From: CATQGW01 sp965262235
Lineage (GTDB): Bacteria > Chloroflexota > Dehalococcoidia > Bin125
Direction of reading: 5' to 3'
Assembly (NCBI GenBank): GCA_965262235.1
Contig: OZ253504.1
Span: 2,604,001 to 2,668,000 of the forward strand
Length of the DNA stretch: 64,000 nucleotides
This document shows positions 25,704 to 34,946 of the stretch, piece by piece (the stretch's first letter is position 1; every line of letters begins with the position of its first letter). A program made the position numbers and the translations under genes. The notes below the pieces were generated by a model. That model was given only the letters and a program-made list of their open reading frames with translations, ran no database searches and was not told the origin of the DNA.

Positions 25704-27146
25704 TCACGCACCGTCTCCTTGTGGGAGTTCCGGCGCGGTCAGCTGGCGTACCTCCAGCTCGACGGAGGCGGGGCCTTCGATGCGGCGCGACTCCTCGACG
25801 GCGCCCAGCTCCTCGATCCGGCGTGCCTGGACCAGCACGCGCGACTGAAACGAGCCGACGCTGCTGTTGTAGGCGCGCACCGCCGATGTCAGCGCCTTGC
25901 CGACGTTGCCCACATGGTCGGAGTACGTCGCCAGACGCGTGTAGAGCTCGCGCGACGTGTCGGCGATCTCCTGCGCGTTCTGCTGGATGTCTTCCTGCTG
26001 CCAGGCCACGCCGATGGTCCTGAGCAGTGCGATCAGCAGCCCCGGACTTGCGATCAGCACCTTGTGCTGGGTCCACGCGTCCTCCCAGATGGTCGGCTGC
26101 GCGACCATCGCCGCGTCCAGAATCGTCTCCGTCGGCACGAACAGCACGACGAAGTCGGGCGACTTGCCATCGATCGCATCGGCGTAGTTCTTGCTGCCCA
26201 GGGCGCGCGCGTGGTTCATCAAGGCTGCCGCGTGCTGGCCCAACGCCGCCCGCTGTTCGTCGTCGTCGTGAGACTCGTTCGCGCGCAGATAGGCCTCCAA
26301 CGGCGTCTTCGCGTCGACGGGGACGCTCAACCCGCGCGGTAGCTTGATCACCGCGTCGGGACGGATCGCGCCGTCCTCGGTGACGGTGTGCTCCTGCCGC
26401 GAGTAGTCGACGTGCTCACGCATTCCGGCGACCTCCAGCACGCGCTCGAGTGTGAGCTCGCCCCAGCGTCCCCGCTGCTGCGGTGAGCTCAAGGCCTGGC
26501 GCAGGCCGGTCGTGGTCGCGCGAAGCTCGCCGATCTGCTTGCCGGCGCTGCCGATCAGCTCGACCACCATGCCGTAGGCGTTCTCGCGCTTCTCCTCGAT
26601 CTCGCCGACGCGCTTCTGCAGCTTCTCCAGCGTTTCGCCGACCGGCTTGACCAGGTTGTCGACGGCCTGCTGGCGTTTCTCGAGGTCCGTGTCGGCGAGT
26701 TCGCGGTCGCGCTTGAACTGATCCTCGGCCTGTTTGCGGAACCCCTCGTTGCTCAGCTGCAACGCATCGAGCGCCAGGCCCTTGAAGCGCTGTTCGAGAT
26801 CCGCTCGGTACTGCTCAAGTTCCTCGCGGCGCGCGCGATGCGACTGCTCCAGCGCGGCGACGGCCTCCCGAGAGGTCGCAAGCTCGCGGCGCAGTCGCTG
26901 GATCTCCGTCTGCGCTTCAATCTCCTGCTCGCGGGCTCGCCGCAGTTGGTCCGAGCGCTCTTCGAGCGAGGTCTGGGCTGCGGCCAGATCGATCTGCGCG
27001 CTGGTCAGCCCGTTGGCAGTCTCCGCCTGCGAAATGCGCAATTCGTCGACCTGCTCGCGTGCGAGCCCTGCGCTGCGTTGGGCCCACAGCCAGCCGACGA
27101 ATCCGCCCAGCGCCACGATCGCCAGCACAACGACTGCGATCTCCAT
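25704..27146 (-). CDS. rmuC: DNA recombination protein RmuC
   Basis: RmuC limits inversions and recombination at short inverted repeats. The 480-aa protein has an N-terminal membrane anchor (EIAVVVLAIVALGGFVGWLWA), a long coiled coil (about 30-180, including RRAREQEIEAQTEIQRLRRE) and the RmuC nuclease-like domain (about 190-430). The last carries GRWGELTLERVLEVAGM, RPDAVIKLPRGLSVPVDAK and SPDFVVLFVPTE, the conserved blocks of the family. GGAGG precedes the ATG. It is a single gene between the SDR and the divergent lipoprotein gene. Confidence 0.93.
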   Translation of the reverse strand: MEIAVVVLAIVALGGFVGWLWAQRSAGLAREQVDELRISQAETANGLTSAQIDLAAAQTSLEERSDQLRRAREQEIEAQTEIQRLRRELATSREAVAALEQSHRARREELEQYRADLEQRFKGLALDALQLSNEGFRKQAEDQFKRDRELADTDLEKRQQAVDNLVKPVGETLEKLQKRVGEIEEKRENAYGMVVELIGSAGKQIGELRATTTGLRQALSSPQQRGRWGELTLERVLEVAGMREHVDYSRQEHTVTEDGAIRPDAVIKLPRGLSVPVDAKTPLEAYLRANESHDDDEQRAALGQHAAALMNHARALGSKNYADAIDGKSPDFVVLFVPTETILDAAMVAQPTIWEDAWTQHKVLIASPGLLIALLRTIGVAWQQEDIQQNAQEIADTSRELYTRLATYSDHVGNVGKALTSAVRAYNSSVGSFQSRVLVQARRIEELGAVEESRRIEGPASVELEVRQLTAPELPQGDGA

Positions 27147-27290
27147 GAGCTACCTCCGCTTCGATTTCGTAAACCCCAGGTCCACGCGAGTTGGGCCGGG
27201 AACTCTCGGGCCGGGCGAGCGTCTTGCACTCCAGGCACGCGACTTCGCCGAGCGTAGGGTGAGGTCGGATTCGGCGTGAGGAGGCAACGG

Positions 27291-28061
27291 GTGAGGGCAT
27301 TGATCGCCACTCTCTCGCTTGTGATCGCGCTCGCGATCAATCTGGTCGCGTGCTCGTCAAACGATCGAATGTCGGGTGAGGTGTTCTGGATCGGCGGCGA
27401 TGTCGACCTGCCCGAGGGCGCCGTGCTGCGCGTCGCGCTGTCGGATGTGAGCTTCGCCGATAGCTCCGCGATCGTGGTGGCTGAACAGCTGATCGAGGAT
27501 GTTGGCTCCCTGCCGCAGCGGTTTTCGTTCAGCTTCGACCGCGGCCAGATCGAGCAACGAAACGACTACAGCTTGTCGGCACGGGTCGAGCTGGATGGGC
27601 AGCTGCTCTACATCGATGACACTGTACACAGCGTCCTCACGGGTGGCAGTCCCGGGCGCAGCGACATCGCGGTGGTCTCCGTCAACTCGAACGATCCGTG
27701 CCGCGAGCCGCTGCCCGGCTCCGTCGGCTTCTACGACGACGGCCGTTGGGAGGGGACGAGCATTCCTCCTGGCGCCGTCGCCACCATCCGCTTGCTCGAT
27801 GTCTCCGATCCCGACACTCCGACCAGCGTGACCGAAACGGTCGTTGAGGACCTCACTGAGTTCCCGATCGAGTTCGAGCTGCCGCACGGCGGTGTCAGCG
27901 TCGATCGGCATCACCGCTATGAGCTGGAAGCGACGGTCACGCTCGACGGGCGCGTGCTCTTCGACGATGACGTCCACGACGCGCACCGGATGCTCCCCTT
28001 CGCGGTCTGCCCGAGCGTCGACCGGCCGCTGTTCATGGAGGTGTATCGGGTTGGCGAGTGA
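27291..28061 (+). CDS. Lipoprotein with two YbaY/YscW-type domains
   Basis: Secreted lipid-anchored protein, about 256 aa. A short signal peptide (LIATLSLVIALAINLVAC) ends in the lipobox LVAC. Two repeats follow, each with GAVLRVALSDVSFADS-like (first, near 45) or GAVATIRLLDVSDPDT-like (second, near 165) strands and a YxLxAxVxLDGxxLxxDD block, the pattern of the YbaY/YscW family (PF09619-like) found in outer-membrane lipoproteins and secretion pilotins. Start at GTG 27291 chosen because AGGAGG is 6 nt upstream; a GTG at 27276 would add five residues. Function in this cell unknown. Confidence 0.8.
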   Translation: MRALIATLSLVIALAINLVACSSNDRMSGEVFWIGGDVDLPEGAVLRVALSDVSFADSSAIVVAEQLIEDVGSLPQRFSFSFDRGQIEQRNDYSLSARVELDGQLLYIDDTVHSVLTGGSPGRSDIAVVSVNSNDPCREPLPGSVGFYDDGRWEGTSIPPGAVATIRLLDVSDPDTPTSVTETVVEDLTEFPIEFELPHGGVSVDRHHRYELEATVTLDGRVLFDDDVHDAHRMLPFAVCPSVDRPLFMEVYRVGE

Positions 28062-28087
28062 CGGCCCGGCTGAGCCGGTCGAGGTGC

Positions 28088-28093
28088 GATAAT
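28088..28093 (+). promoter_or_regulatory. Putative -10 GATAAT for the acyl-CoA synthetase gene
   Basis: GATAAT lies 38 nt before the ATG at 28132, just after the lipoprotein stop; CCGGAGATTGAC supplies a ribosome binding site. A -35 candidate TTGGCG lies further upstream near 28050. Confidence 0.35.
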
Positions 28094-28131
28094 GGGCCGT
28101 GAAGCCCGCACACTGTTGACCGGAGATTGAC

Positions 28132-29721
28132 ATGGAAGTCCCGCTGCTCGTCACCGATTTCCTGCGACGCGCGACGAAGCTGTACGCCGATTCGGAGGCA
28201 GTGGTCGATGGCGATCAACGCCTCAGCTGGCGCGAGTTCGGTGAGCGCGTCAACCAGCAGGCCAACGCGTTGCTCGAGATGGGGATCGGGAAGGGCGATC
28301 GCGTGGCGATCATCGCGCCAAACAGCCACCAGTTCCTTGAGACGTTCTACGCCACGGCCTCGATCGGCGCGATCATCGTGCCGGTCAACTACCGCCTGAT
28401 CCCGTCCGACTTCGAGTACATCCTGCAGCACTCGACCGCGCGGGTTGTGCTCGTCGACGCCGAGTTCACTCACCTGGTCGACCTGATCCGCAGCGCGGCG
28501 CCGTCGGTCGAGCACTACATCGCGGTCCCCTACGGCGACGCGCCGATCGCGCCGGGCTGGACCGACTACGAGGTCTGGATCGGCGGCCAGCCGACCTCTG
28601 CGCCGCCGGACCCGGGCCTCGAAGAGACCGACCTGCTCAGCATCAACTACACCTCCGGCACGACCGCGCGGCCCAAGGGTGTGATGATCACCCACCGCAA
28701 CGCCTACATCAACACCTACAACTTCATCGCCCATCTGCGCATTCAGCAGAACGACGCGGAGCTGTGGACCCTGCCGATGTTCCACGCCAACGGCTGGGGC
28801 GGCGTCTATGCGATCACCGCGATGGGCGGCAAACACGTGGTGCTGCGCGCGCCGGAGGCCGACGACATCTACCGCCTGATCCAGGACGAGCGCTGCACGT
28901 TTGCCTGCATGGCGCCTGCGGTGCTCGCGCGGATCCTCGAGTTCGAGCGCAAGGACGAGTTCGAGATCACGACGCGCCCGCGTTTCACCGTCGCGGGCGC
29001 GCCGCCGCCGCAGGCGTTCATCGAGCGGCTCGAAAACGAACTCGGCTGGGAGTTCATGCAGATCTATGGGCTGACCGAGACCTCGCCGATCCTCACCGTC
29101 GCCCAGCCCAAGCCGCACGTCGAAGTCGGCTCGCCCGCCTACTTCCGCAACAAGGTCCGCGCCGGGCATGAAGTCATCGGCGTCGATGTCAAGATCGTCG
29201 ATGACGTCGGTGATGAGGTCGAGTGGGACGACGAATCGATCGGCGAGATCGTCGCCCGATCCAATGTCGTCATGCGCGGCTACTGGGAGCAGCAGGCCGA
29301 GACCGACAAGGTGATCGTCGACGGCTGGTTCCACACCGGCGACATGGCCACGGTCAACTCGGAGGGCTACATCAACATCGTTGACCGCGCGAAGGACGTG
29401 ATCATCTCGGGTGGCGAGAACATCTCCTCAATCGAGGTTGAAGACGTGCTCTACCAGCACCCCGGGGTGCTGGAGGCCGCCGTGATCGGCGTTCCCTCGG
29501 AGCAGTGGGGCGAGACGCCGCTGGCGCTGATCGTGCCGCGCGAAGGACAGGAAGTCACGCGGGACGAGATCGTCGCGCACTGCCGAGCCCAGATGGCCAG
29601 CTTCAAAATCCCCCGCCGGGTCGAGTTCGTCGAAGAGCTGCCCCGTACCGCCACGGGGAAACTGAAGAAGTTCGAGCTGCGCGAAACCTACTGGGAGGGC
29701 GTCGAGAAGCGGGTGAATTGA
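28132..29721 (+). CDS. Acyl-CoA synthetase / AMP-dependent ligase
   Basis: Activates a fatty or other carboxylic acid to its CoA thioester by way of an acyl-AMP. It is 529 aa. Adenylation motif A3 is YTSGTTARPKGVMITHRN near 178, A5 is YGLTETSPILT near 311, A7 is GWFHTGDMATVNSEGYINI near 398, and the hinge and A10 Lys lie in GKLKKFELRE near the end. The pattern is that of medium- and long-chain FadD-type ligases; residues for chain length cannot be read. It stands alone, with its own promoter-like site, and would feed CoA esters to the CoA-transferases and SDRs around it. Confidence 0.92.
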   Translation: MEVPLLVTDFLRRATKLYADSEAVVDGDQRLSWREFGERVNQQANALLEMGIGKGDRVAIIAPNSHQFLETFYATASIGAIIVPVNYRLIPSDFEYILQHSTARVVLVDAEFTHLVDLIRSAAPSVEHYIAVPYGDAPIAPGWTDYEVWIGGQPTSAPPDPGLEETDLLSINYTSGTTARPKGVMITHRNAYINTYNFIAHLRIQQNDAELWTLPMFHANGWGGVYAITAMGGKHVVLRAPEADDIYRLIQDERCTFACMAPAVLARILEFERKDEFEITTRPRFTVAGAPPPQAFIERLENELGWEFMQIYGLTETSPILTVAQPKPHVEVGSPAYFRNKVRAGHEVIGVDVKIVDDVGDEVEWDDESIGEIVARSNVVMRGYWEQQAETDKVIVDGWFHTGDMATVNSEGYINIVDRAKDVIISGGENISSIEVEDVLYQHPGVLEAAVIGVPSEQWGETPLALIVPREGQEVTRDEIVAHCRAQMASFKIPRRVEFVEELPRTATGKLKKFELRETYWEGVEKRVN

Positions 29722-29795
29722 GCGGGATGTCGATGCCGGCGGTGCGCGCAATGGCGAATCCCCGGGGACGCGTGCCGCTACTGTAGGTCTCGCAG

Positions 29796-30989
29796 ATGAG
29801 CGGGGGGACGATGGCGATCACGCCTCGAATCGATGTCGATCCAGGGTTGATCGAGTGGGCGTGCGTACGGTCTCGCGTGCAGCGAGCAGATCTGGAGCGG
29901 AAGTTCAGGGGACTCCCGAGATGGCTTGCGGGAGAGGAGTCTCCAACTTCGGCGCAGCTCCAGTCGTTCGCGAAGGCAACGTACACGCCGTTTGGCTATT
30001 TCTTCAGTCCAGAGCCCCCAGCAGACGCTCTGCCTGTCAGCGATTTTCGGGTCCGAACGGGCGGGCTACTGGATCGACCTTCACCACATTTGCTGGACAC
30101 GATCTACAACTGTCAGGATCGGCAGGCGTGGTATCGCGACTATCTGCAGGCGAGTGGAGAGCCGCCTGTTGACTGGATTGGATCGCAGGTCCTCGAGGGC
30201 GATCCGACGACGGCGGCGAGACGATTTGCTCGCGAAGTAGGTTTGGGCGTGGAGTCCCGATCTGGTGCGTCAACCTGGGAGGATGCGCTGAGGGATGCCC
30301 GACGGATGTTGGAAGCCGTGGGCGTATTGGTGATGGTGAACGGTGTTGTGGGAAACAATACCCGCAGGCGGCTCGATCCCGACGAGTTCATCGGATTCGC
30401 GCTGGCAGACGATCTGGCGCCCTTGATATTCATCAACAACGCCGACTACAAGGCGTCGCAGATGTTCTCGGTGGCTCACGAGATCGGGCATCTACTCTTG
30501 GGCGAGTCTGGAGTCTCCGACGATTCAGTCGGCGTAGAGCAGGCGCCAGACAACGAGAGGTGGTGTGATCACTTCGCGGCAGAACTATTGGTTCCCGAAG
30601 CAGATCTGCAAGCGCAGGATCTCGACTTCAGGGAAGTGGCCCGAGATGATCTACAGAGCTTAGCGCGCCGATACAAGGTCAGTAAGGTCGTGGTGCTGCG
30701 TCGCCTGCGAACGGTGGGTCTCATCGGTATTCGTCGGTATTCTGACCTGTTCGCTGAAGAGCGACAAGAATTCGCGGCGCGGCGAGCAGCACGCGATGGT
30801 GACACCGGCCGCGGAGGGAACTTCTACAACACATTCTTCCAGAGAACCGGACGCCGATTTGTCTGGGCCGTGGTAGCCAGCACCTTGGGCGGGCAGACGA
30901 CATACGACGAAATGTCGAGATTACTTGGAATTAGCACGTTCGAGACTTTCGACAAGATCGCGGCGGACTTTGGAATGGCGCGCCCATGA
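29796..30989 (+). CDS. ImmA/IrrE family metallo-endopeptidase (antitoxin-type)
   Basis: Zinc metallopeptidase of the ImmA/IrrE family. The 397-aa sequence has an N-terminal helical region resembling a DNA-binding or scaffold domain (about 12-70). The metal site HEIGH is at 228-232 (SVAHEIGHLLLG), with a Glu in CDHFAAELLVPEAD near 262. A C-terminal helical region follows (SLARRYKVSKVVVLRRL). The ATGA overlap with the following DUF4411 gene matches widespread ImmA-DUF4411 toxin-antitoxin pairs in which this partner neutralises or represses the toxin. An in-frame ATG at 29811 is a second possible start. Lower GC than the flanking genes. Confidence 0.85.
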   Translation: MSGGTMAITPRIDVDPGLIEWACVRSRVQRADLERKFRGLPRWLAGEESPTSAQLQSFAKATYTPFGYFFSPEPPADALPVSDFRVRTGGLLDRPSPHLLDTIYNCQDRQAWYRDYLQASGEPPVDWIGSQVLEGDPTTAARRFAREVGLGVESRSGASTWEDALRDARRMLEAVGVLVMVNGVVGNNTRRRLDPDEFIGFALADDLAPLIFINNADYKASQMFSVAHEIGHLLLGESGVSDDSVGVEQAPDNERWCDHFAAELLVPEADLQAQDLDFREVARDDLQSLARRYKVSKVVVLRRLRTVGLIGIRRYSDLFAEERQEFAARRAARDGDTGRGGNFYNTFFQRTGRRFVWAVVASTLGGQTTYDEMSRLLGISTFETFDKIAADFGMARP

Positions 30990-31483
30990 CCGATCTCATC
31001 GACGCAAACGTCTTGATCGAGGCTTACCGAAGATACTATAGCATGGACATTTGTCCTGGGTTTTGGGACTGGCTCGGTGGTGCCTTGGCTCTCGGCGATG
31101 TCGTTCTGATTCCGCAAGTCGCGCGTGAAGTGACGCCGCGTTCTCAGATCCTAATCAACTGGCTCCGTAATGATGCAACCATCCAGGAGCCGAGGAATCT
31201 CGCGCCAATCGATCACTCTCGTCGGCAGGTGACGGCCAGGGTCAATCAGTTGGGGTGTACTCCCTATTCTGTGAACAAGTTTATGCTTGGCGGCGATTTC
31301 CACTTGGCTGCTTTCGCAGATGCTGGGGGTCACAGGATTGTCACACTTGAGACAAAAGAGGATCCTAACAAGTCGAGCAGAAGACTCAAGCTTCCAGACC
31401 TCTGTGACTCCATGGGCATCGAGTGGGCAAGGCCGTTTCAGATGCTTAAGGACCACGGAGTGCGGTTCGAGTGGTCTGGATAG
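30986..31483 (+). CDS. DUF4411 family PIN-like toxin
   Basis: PIN-fold ribonuclease toxin of the DUF4411 family, 165 aa. The opening DLIDANVLIEAYRRYYSMD and CPGFWDWL near 30 are family signatures. Acidic candidates are D6, E24 region (QVAREV, E near 51), D104 region (GGDFHLAAFAD) and the VTLETKED strand. It overlaps the ImmA gene by 4 bp. The region has clearly lower GC than the genome and looks horizontally acquired. Transcription ends in a 180-bp gap with nothing recognised apart from the promoter-poor spacer before the convergent esterase gene. Confidence 0.85.
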   Translation: MTDLIDANVLIEAYRRYYSMDICPGFWDWLGGALALGDVVLIPQVAREVTPRSQILINWLRNDATIQEPRNLAPIDHSRRQVTARVNQLGCTPYSVNKFMLGGDFHLAAFADAGGHRIVTLETKEDPNKSSRRLKLPDLCDSMGIEWARPFQMLKDHGVRFEWSG

Positions 31484-31662
31484 CTTCGGTGCCCGACCGT
31501 CAGTGGGTGGACTCTGCTGTCCGCCTTTATGACGCCGCTGGGTCGCCTAGTCTTGGGGGCATTCACGTCCCCTGTGCCCCAGCGCACGGTACGGCGAAGC
31601 TCCTGTGCGAACTCCCCCGCTCTTGACTGTAGATTCACTACTCCAGCTACGCTCAATAGCAG

Positions 31663-32592
31663 CTAGCCCAAGACGCCGCTGAGGAAGCTGTTGACGCGGT
31701 TTGTGCCGTCCATGCCGGCGGGGGTGGGGAAGTTGTCGAAGCCGTGGGGGGCCTCGGGGAACACGTGGAGGTCTGTCTCGTGCCCGGCCGCCTCCCAACG
31801 GGCCGCCATGAAGAGGGTGTCATCGAGCAGCGGATCGAGCGTGCCCACGATGAAGATCGCCGGGGGCATGTCGTGCAGACGCGCCAGCAGCGGCGTCACG
31901 TCGGGGTCGTCGCGGTCCGCGGGGTCCACATAGTGGTCGATGAACCACTCCATGATCGGGCTCGAGAGGATCAGGTTGCGCTCGCCCCAGAGCCGGGCTG
32001 AGGGCGAATGCCGTAGGTCGTAGACGCCGTAGATCAGCGCCGCGCCGAGGAAGCCGGTGTAGCCGTGGTTGTCGCGCATCCGCAGCAGCGTGGTTGCCGA
32101 GAGGTGCCCGCCGGCCGACTCGCCGCCGATCGTGAACTTGTCGGCGCCGAACTCCGACTGACCGTTCTCGACCAGCCAGACAGCGGCCGCTTCGCAGTCG
32201 TCGTTGCTGGCCGGCCAGCGATGCTCGGGCGCCAGTCGGTAGCCGACCGAGACCACGGCCTGCTGGGTCGCCTGGGCGCGCTCCCAGAGCCGCTCGTCGG
32301 CGCCGTCGTGCGAGCCGATCACCCAGCCGCCGCCGTGGATGTGCAGGTAGACGCCGTTCACGACCTCCGGCACGAAGACGCGGATCGGAATGTCGCCGGC
32401 CGGCCCGGCAATCGTGCGCTCCTGCGCGATGTCGTCAAGGCGCGGCGGCGGCGGCCCAAACGGCCCACCCTCGGCCAGCGCGTCGCGCACCTCCTGCGCG
32501 CCCATCTCGTTCCACGGCTTGGCATCGGCCGAGAGCGTTTCGATCATCTGGTTCAGCGCCACCGTCTGCGGATCTGCTCGCATCACACTCAC
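31663..32592 (-). CDS. HSL-type alpha/beta hydrolase (esterase)
   Basis: Carboxylesterase of the hormone-sensitive-lipase family, 309 aa. Oxyanion motif HGGGW at 86-90, YRLAPEHRWPA near 118, nucleophile S159 in IGGESAGGHL, acid in GTLDPLLDD and His in EAPHGFDN. The nucleophile elbow is GESAG rather than GDSAG. It is a relative of the two tandem HSL genes at 35034 and 36049 but diverged. A TATACT -10 and GAAGGGTG ribosome binding site lie just upstream. Ester or lactone substrate unknown. Confidence 0.9.
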   Translation of the reverse strand: MSVMRADPQTVALNQMIETLSADAKPWNEMGAQEVRDALAEGGPFGPPPPRLDDIAQERTIAGPAGDIPIRVFVPEVVNGVYLHIHGGGWVIGSHDGADERLWERAQATQQAVVSVGYRLAPEHRWPASNDDCEAAAVWLVENGQSEFGADKFTIGGESAGGHLSATTLLRMRDNHGYTGFLGAALIYGVYDLRHSPSARLWGERNLILSSPIMEWFIDHYVDPADRDDPDVTPLLARLHDMPPAIFIVGTLDPLLDDTLFMAARWEAAGHETDLHVFPEAPHGFDNFPTPAGMDGTNRVNSFLSGVLG

Positions 32593-32615
32593 CCTTCACG
32601 GTTCGGATTGAACTC

Positions 32616-32621
32616 AGTATA
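32616..32621 (-). promoter_or_regulatory. Putative -10 TATACT for the esterase at 31663-32592
   Basis: On the minus strand TATACT lies 23 nt before the start ATG, leaving a short leader with GAAGGG as ribosome binding site. The same divergent gap holds TAGAGT (32660-32665, plus) ahead of the DinB gene. Confidence 0.4.
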
Positions 32622-32714
32622 CGAAGGCCCACGGTTCGAACAAGCGTCCTGTGATCGGCTAGAGTCTCGCCGTGCGATGCTAGGGAGCCGGAACCCCGAC
32701 CGAGAGGAACGCTG

Positions 32715-33182
32715 ATGCCGCTGCCCGATTCGATCGAAGCCACCGCCAACGGACTGATCTCACGCCTGTTGGACACGATCGACGGCCTGACCGCCGAACA
32801 GCTCGACGCCCGCCCGCTCGACGAAGCGAGTTCGCTGTTCATCCTCGTGACCCACGCCATCTCCGCGACCGAGTGGAACTTCGTCGAAGTGCTCGCCGGC
32901 GGCAACGTCGACCGCACGCGACAGGTCGAATTCGACGCGCAAGCCGCCGACTTCGACGACCCCGCTGGCATGTTGCGCGACCGCTGGGCGAGCGCTCGAG
33001 ACGCGATCCACAACGCGCTCGCCTCGCTCGATGACGACGAGTGGGACCGCCTGCGGATGCACATTTTCCAGCAGCGCGAGATCACGGGCTGGGATGTCGT
33101 GTGCTCCGCCCTCGCGCACACCGGCGAGCATGTCGGCCACGCCGAACTCACCCGCCAGATGCTCGACAACGAAGCGCTCTAG
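32715..33182 (+). CDS. DinB family protein
   Basis: Four-helix DinB/YfiT-like protein of 155 aa, a fold of metal-dependent thiol-transferases and damage-inducible proteins. The three metal-binding His positions are visible: THAIS near 49 and HTGEHVGHAEL near 135 (HxxxH within the last helix). GAGAGGAACGCTG precedes the ATG. It stands before the ATPase/TOPRIM-like pair with a 37-bp gap, but nothing ties it to that system. Thiol cofactor and substrate unknown; a second DinB-like gene is at 55171. Confidence 0.82.
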   Translation: MPLPDSIEATANGLISRLLDTIDGLTAEQLDARPLDEASSLFILVTHAISATEWNFVEVLAGGNVDRTRQVEFDAQAADFDDPAGMLRDRWASARDAIHNALASLDDDEWDRLRMHIFQQREITGWDVVCSALAHTGEHVGHAELTRQMLDNEAL

Positions 33183-33219
33183 GCCGAACTACGATTGATC
33201 GCCGAGGAGTCCGCGACCG

Positions 33220-34371
33220 ATGATCATCACCCGCCTGGTGCTGGAGAACTGGCGCAACTTCCGCGAAGTCGACATCGCGCTCCAGCAGCGTACGTTTATC
33301 GTCGGCCCGAACGCATCAGGCAAGTCGAACCTGCTCGACGCCGTGCGGTTTCTCCGCGACGTGTCGAACGACGGTCTGCAGCGAGCCCTCGACCAACGCG
33401 GTGGCATCTCCAAGATCCGCTGCTTGGCCGGACGCCAGGCACCAGGCGTCACGCTCGACGTCAGCATCGGCGCCTCTGACGATCAGTCGCCGCAGTGGCG
33501 TTACCGGCTGGGAATCCGCCGGGAACCGACCGGGCGTCACCGAACGCTCGTCACCACCGAGCAGGTTTGGAATGCGGAGGGCGAACTGCTGATCGACCGC
33601 CCGAGCGACCGTGAGCGCGACGATCCTGAGCTGCTAACACAGACGGCGATCGAGCAGGTGAGCGAGAACCGCGGGTTTCGCGACATCGCAGCATTCTTCA
33701 AATCGGTGAGCTACCTGCATCTGGTTCCGCAGATGATTCGCTACGGGGATGAGTCGCGCCAGGCGTCGTCGGGCAATGATCCCTTCGGGCGCGGCTTTCT
33801 GGAGCGCATCGCCGAGACACCGGAGCGGACGCGTGAGCGTCGCCTGCGCAAGATCGGTGCACAGCTACATGCAATCCAGCCGCTGTTCGATGGGACCCTG
33901 GTCGTTGCCAGGGACGAGCGCGGCCAGCCGCACCTCGAGGCGCGTTTCGACCACTGGCGCCCGAAGGCAGGCAAGCAGCGCGAGGATCAGTTTTCGGATG
34001 GCACGCTGCGCCTGATCGGCCTGCTCTGGGCGCTCATGGAAGGCTCCGGCCCGCTGTTGCTGGAAGAGCCGGAGCTGTCGCTACAGAACGACCTGGTCAG
34101 TCAGCTGGCCGCGATGTTCGCTCGTGTCGGCAAACGCGAGCGCCAGGTGCTCGTCACGACGCACTCGCCCGATCTCCTGGACGATGAGGGGATCATGCCC
34201 GAGGAGGTCTTGCTCATCGAGCCGTCGAAGAACGGTTCGGTGATCACGTCGGGCGCGGAAGATCTCTCGGCGGTTGCGATCTCCGAACATGGCGGGCATG
34301 TGGGCGACATGCTGCTCGCGATGGCCGTCAGGCGTGGCGGCGCTCAGCTGCCCCTTCGCTCTGCGCAATGA
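33220..34371 (+). CDS. AAA family ATPase (RecF/OLD-like), first gene of a two-gene module
   Basis: SMC/RecF-like ATPase of 383 aa. Walker A is GPNASGKS at 29-36, following LENWRNFREVDI, the usual beta-strand of AAA_21-type domains. The signature is near FSDGTLRLIGLLWAL (about 263), Walker B is LLLEEPELSLQ near 281, and the D-loop/H-motif is VLVTTHSPDLLDDEG near 308. The ATPase has no nuclease domain of its own. The next gene, overlapping by 4 bp, encodes a TOPRIM-like protein, so the pair resembles a split OLD nuclease. It may defend against phage by sensing DNA or phage products. GAGGAG stands 10 nt before the ATG. Confidence 0.87.
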   Translation: MIITRLVLENWRNFREVDIALQQRTFIVGPNASGKSNLLDAVRFLRDVSNDGLQRALDQRGGISKIRCLAGRQAPGVTLDVSIGASDDQSPQWRYRLGIRREPTGRHRTLVTTEQVWNAEGELLIDRPSDRERDDPELLTQTAIEQVSENRGFRDIAAFFKSVSYLHLVPQMIRYGDESRQASSGNDPFGRGFLERIAETPERTRERRLRKIGAQLHAIQPLFDGTLVVARDERGQPHLEARFDHWRPKAGKQREDQFSDGTLRLIGLLWALMEGSGPLLLEEPELSLQNDLVSQLAAMFARVGKRERQVLVTTHSPDLLDDEGIMPEEVLLIEPSKNGSVITSGAEDLSAVAISEHGGHVGDMLLAMAVRRGGAQLPLRSAQ

Positions 34372-34946
34372 CGGTTCGCGTCGCGGTTGAAGGGCGCCTC
34401 GATCTCGTGGTTGTCCAGCGACTGCTGTCAGACCATGATCTCGTCGCGGCGCCGGTTCGACGGGCCCGTGGCCGTGATGCCATCTTGGACAGGCTGATGG
34501 GATACAACGTCGCGGCCGAACGCGAGCCGTGGTTGGTTCTGGTCGACCTTGATCGCGATGTGTGCGCCGCTGAGGCTGTGCAGCTGTGGCTTCCTCATCC
34601 TGCAGCACGAATGACCTTTCGAATCGCAGTCCGTGCCGTGGAGGCATGGCTGTTGGCGGATCGCGGAATCGCGAGATTCCTCCGAGTGCAACCGCGCTTC
34701 CTCCCTGAAGACCCAGATGCGCTCGGCGATCCGAAGCGTCGCCTTGTACAGATTGTGAGCGAGGAGTGTCGGTCTTCATCGGTCCGCTCAGCGATCATGC
34801 GTTCCGACGGCAGCACTCGTGCGGGGCAGCGTTACAACGAATTTCTTGCGGAGTTCGTGTCGAACGATTGGGATTGGCGCGGCGCTGCCCGGCGGTCCGA
34901 CTCGCTTCGACGCGCCGTTGAGGCGATCGCTCGGATCGGCGGTTGA
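34368..34946 (+). CDS. DUF4276-like TOPRIM-fold protein, partner of the ATPase
   Basis: 192 aa with a reading start inside the ATPase stop (ATGA). TOPRIM-like markers: the Glu of VEGRLDLVVVQRLL at 8-21 and an acidic DxD-type pair in LVLVDLDRDVC near 56. RIAVRAVEAWLLADRGI near 82 strongly recalls DUF4276. Such proteins are predicted metal-dependent nucleases or primase-like enzymes. The tight coupling with the ATPase points to one complex, with the ATPase sensing and this protein cutting nucleic acid. Catalysis has not been shown for this family member. Confidence 0.72.
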   Translation: MTVRVAVEGRLDLVVVQRLLSDHDLVAAPVRRARGRDAILDRLMGYNVAAEREPWLVLVDLDRDVCAAEAVQLWLPHPAARMTFRIAVRAVEAWLLADRGIARFLRVQPRFLPEDPDALGDPKRRLVQIVSEECRSSSVRSAIMRSDGSTRAGQRYNEFLAEFVSNDWDWRGAARRSDSLRRAVEAIARIGG

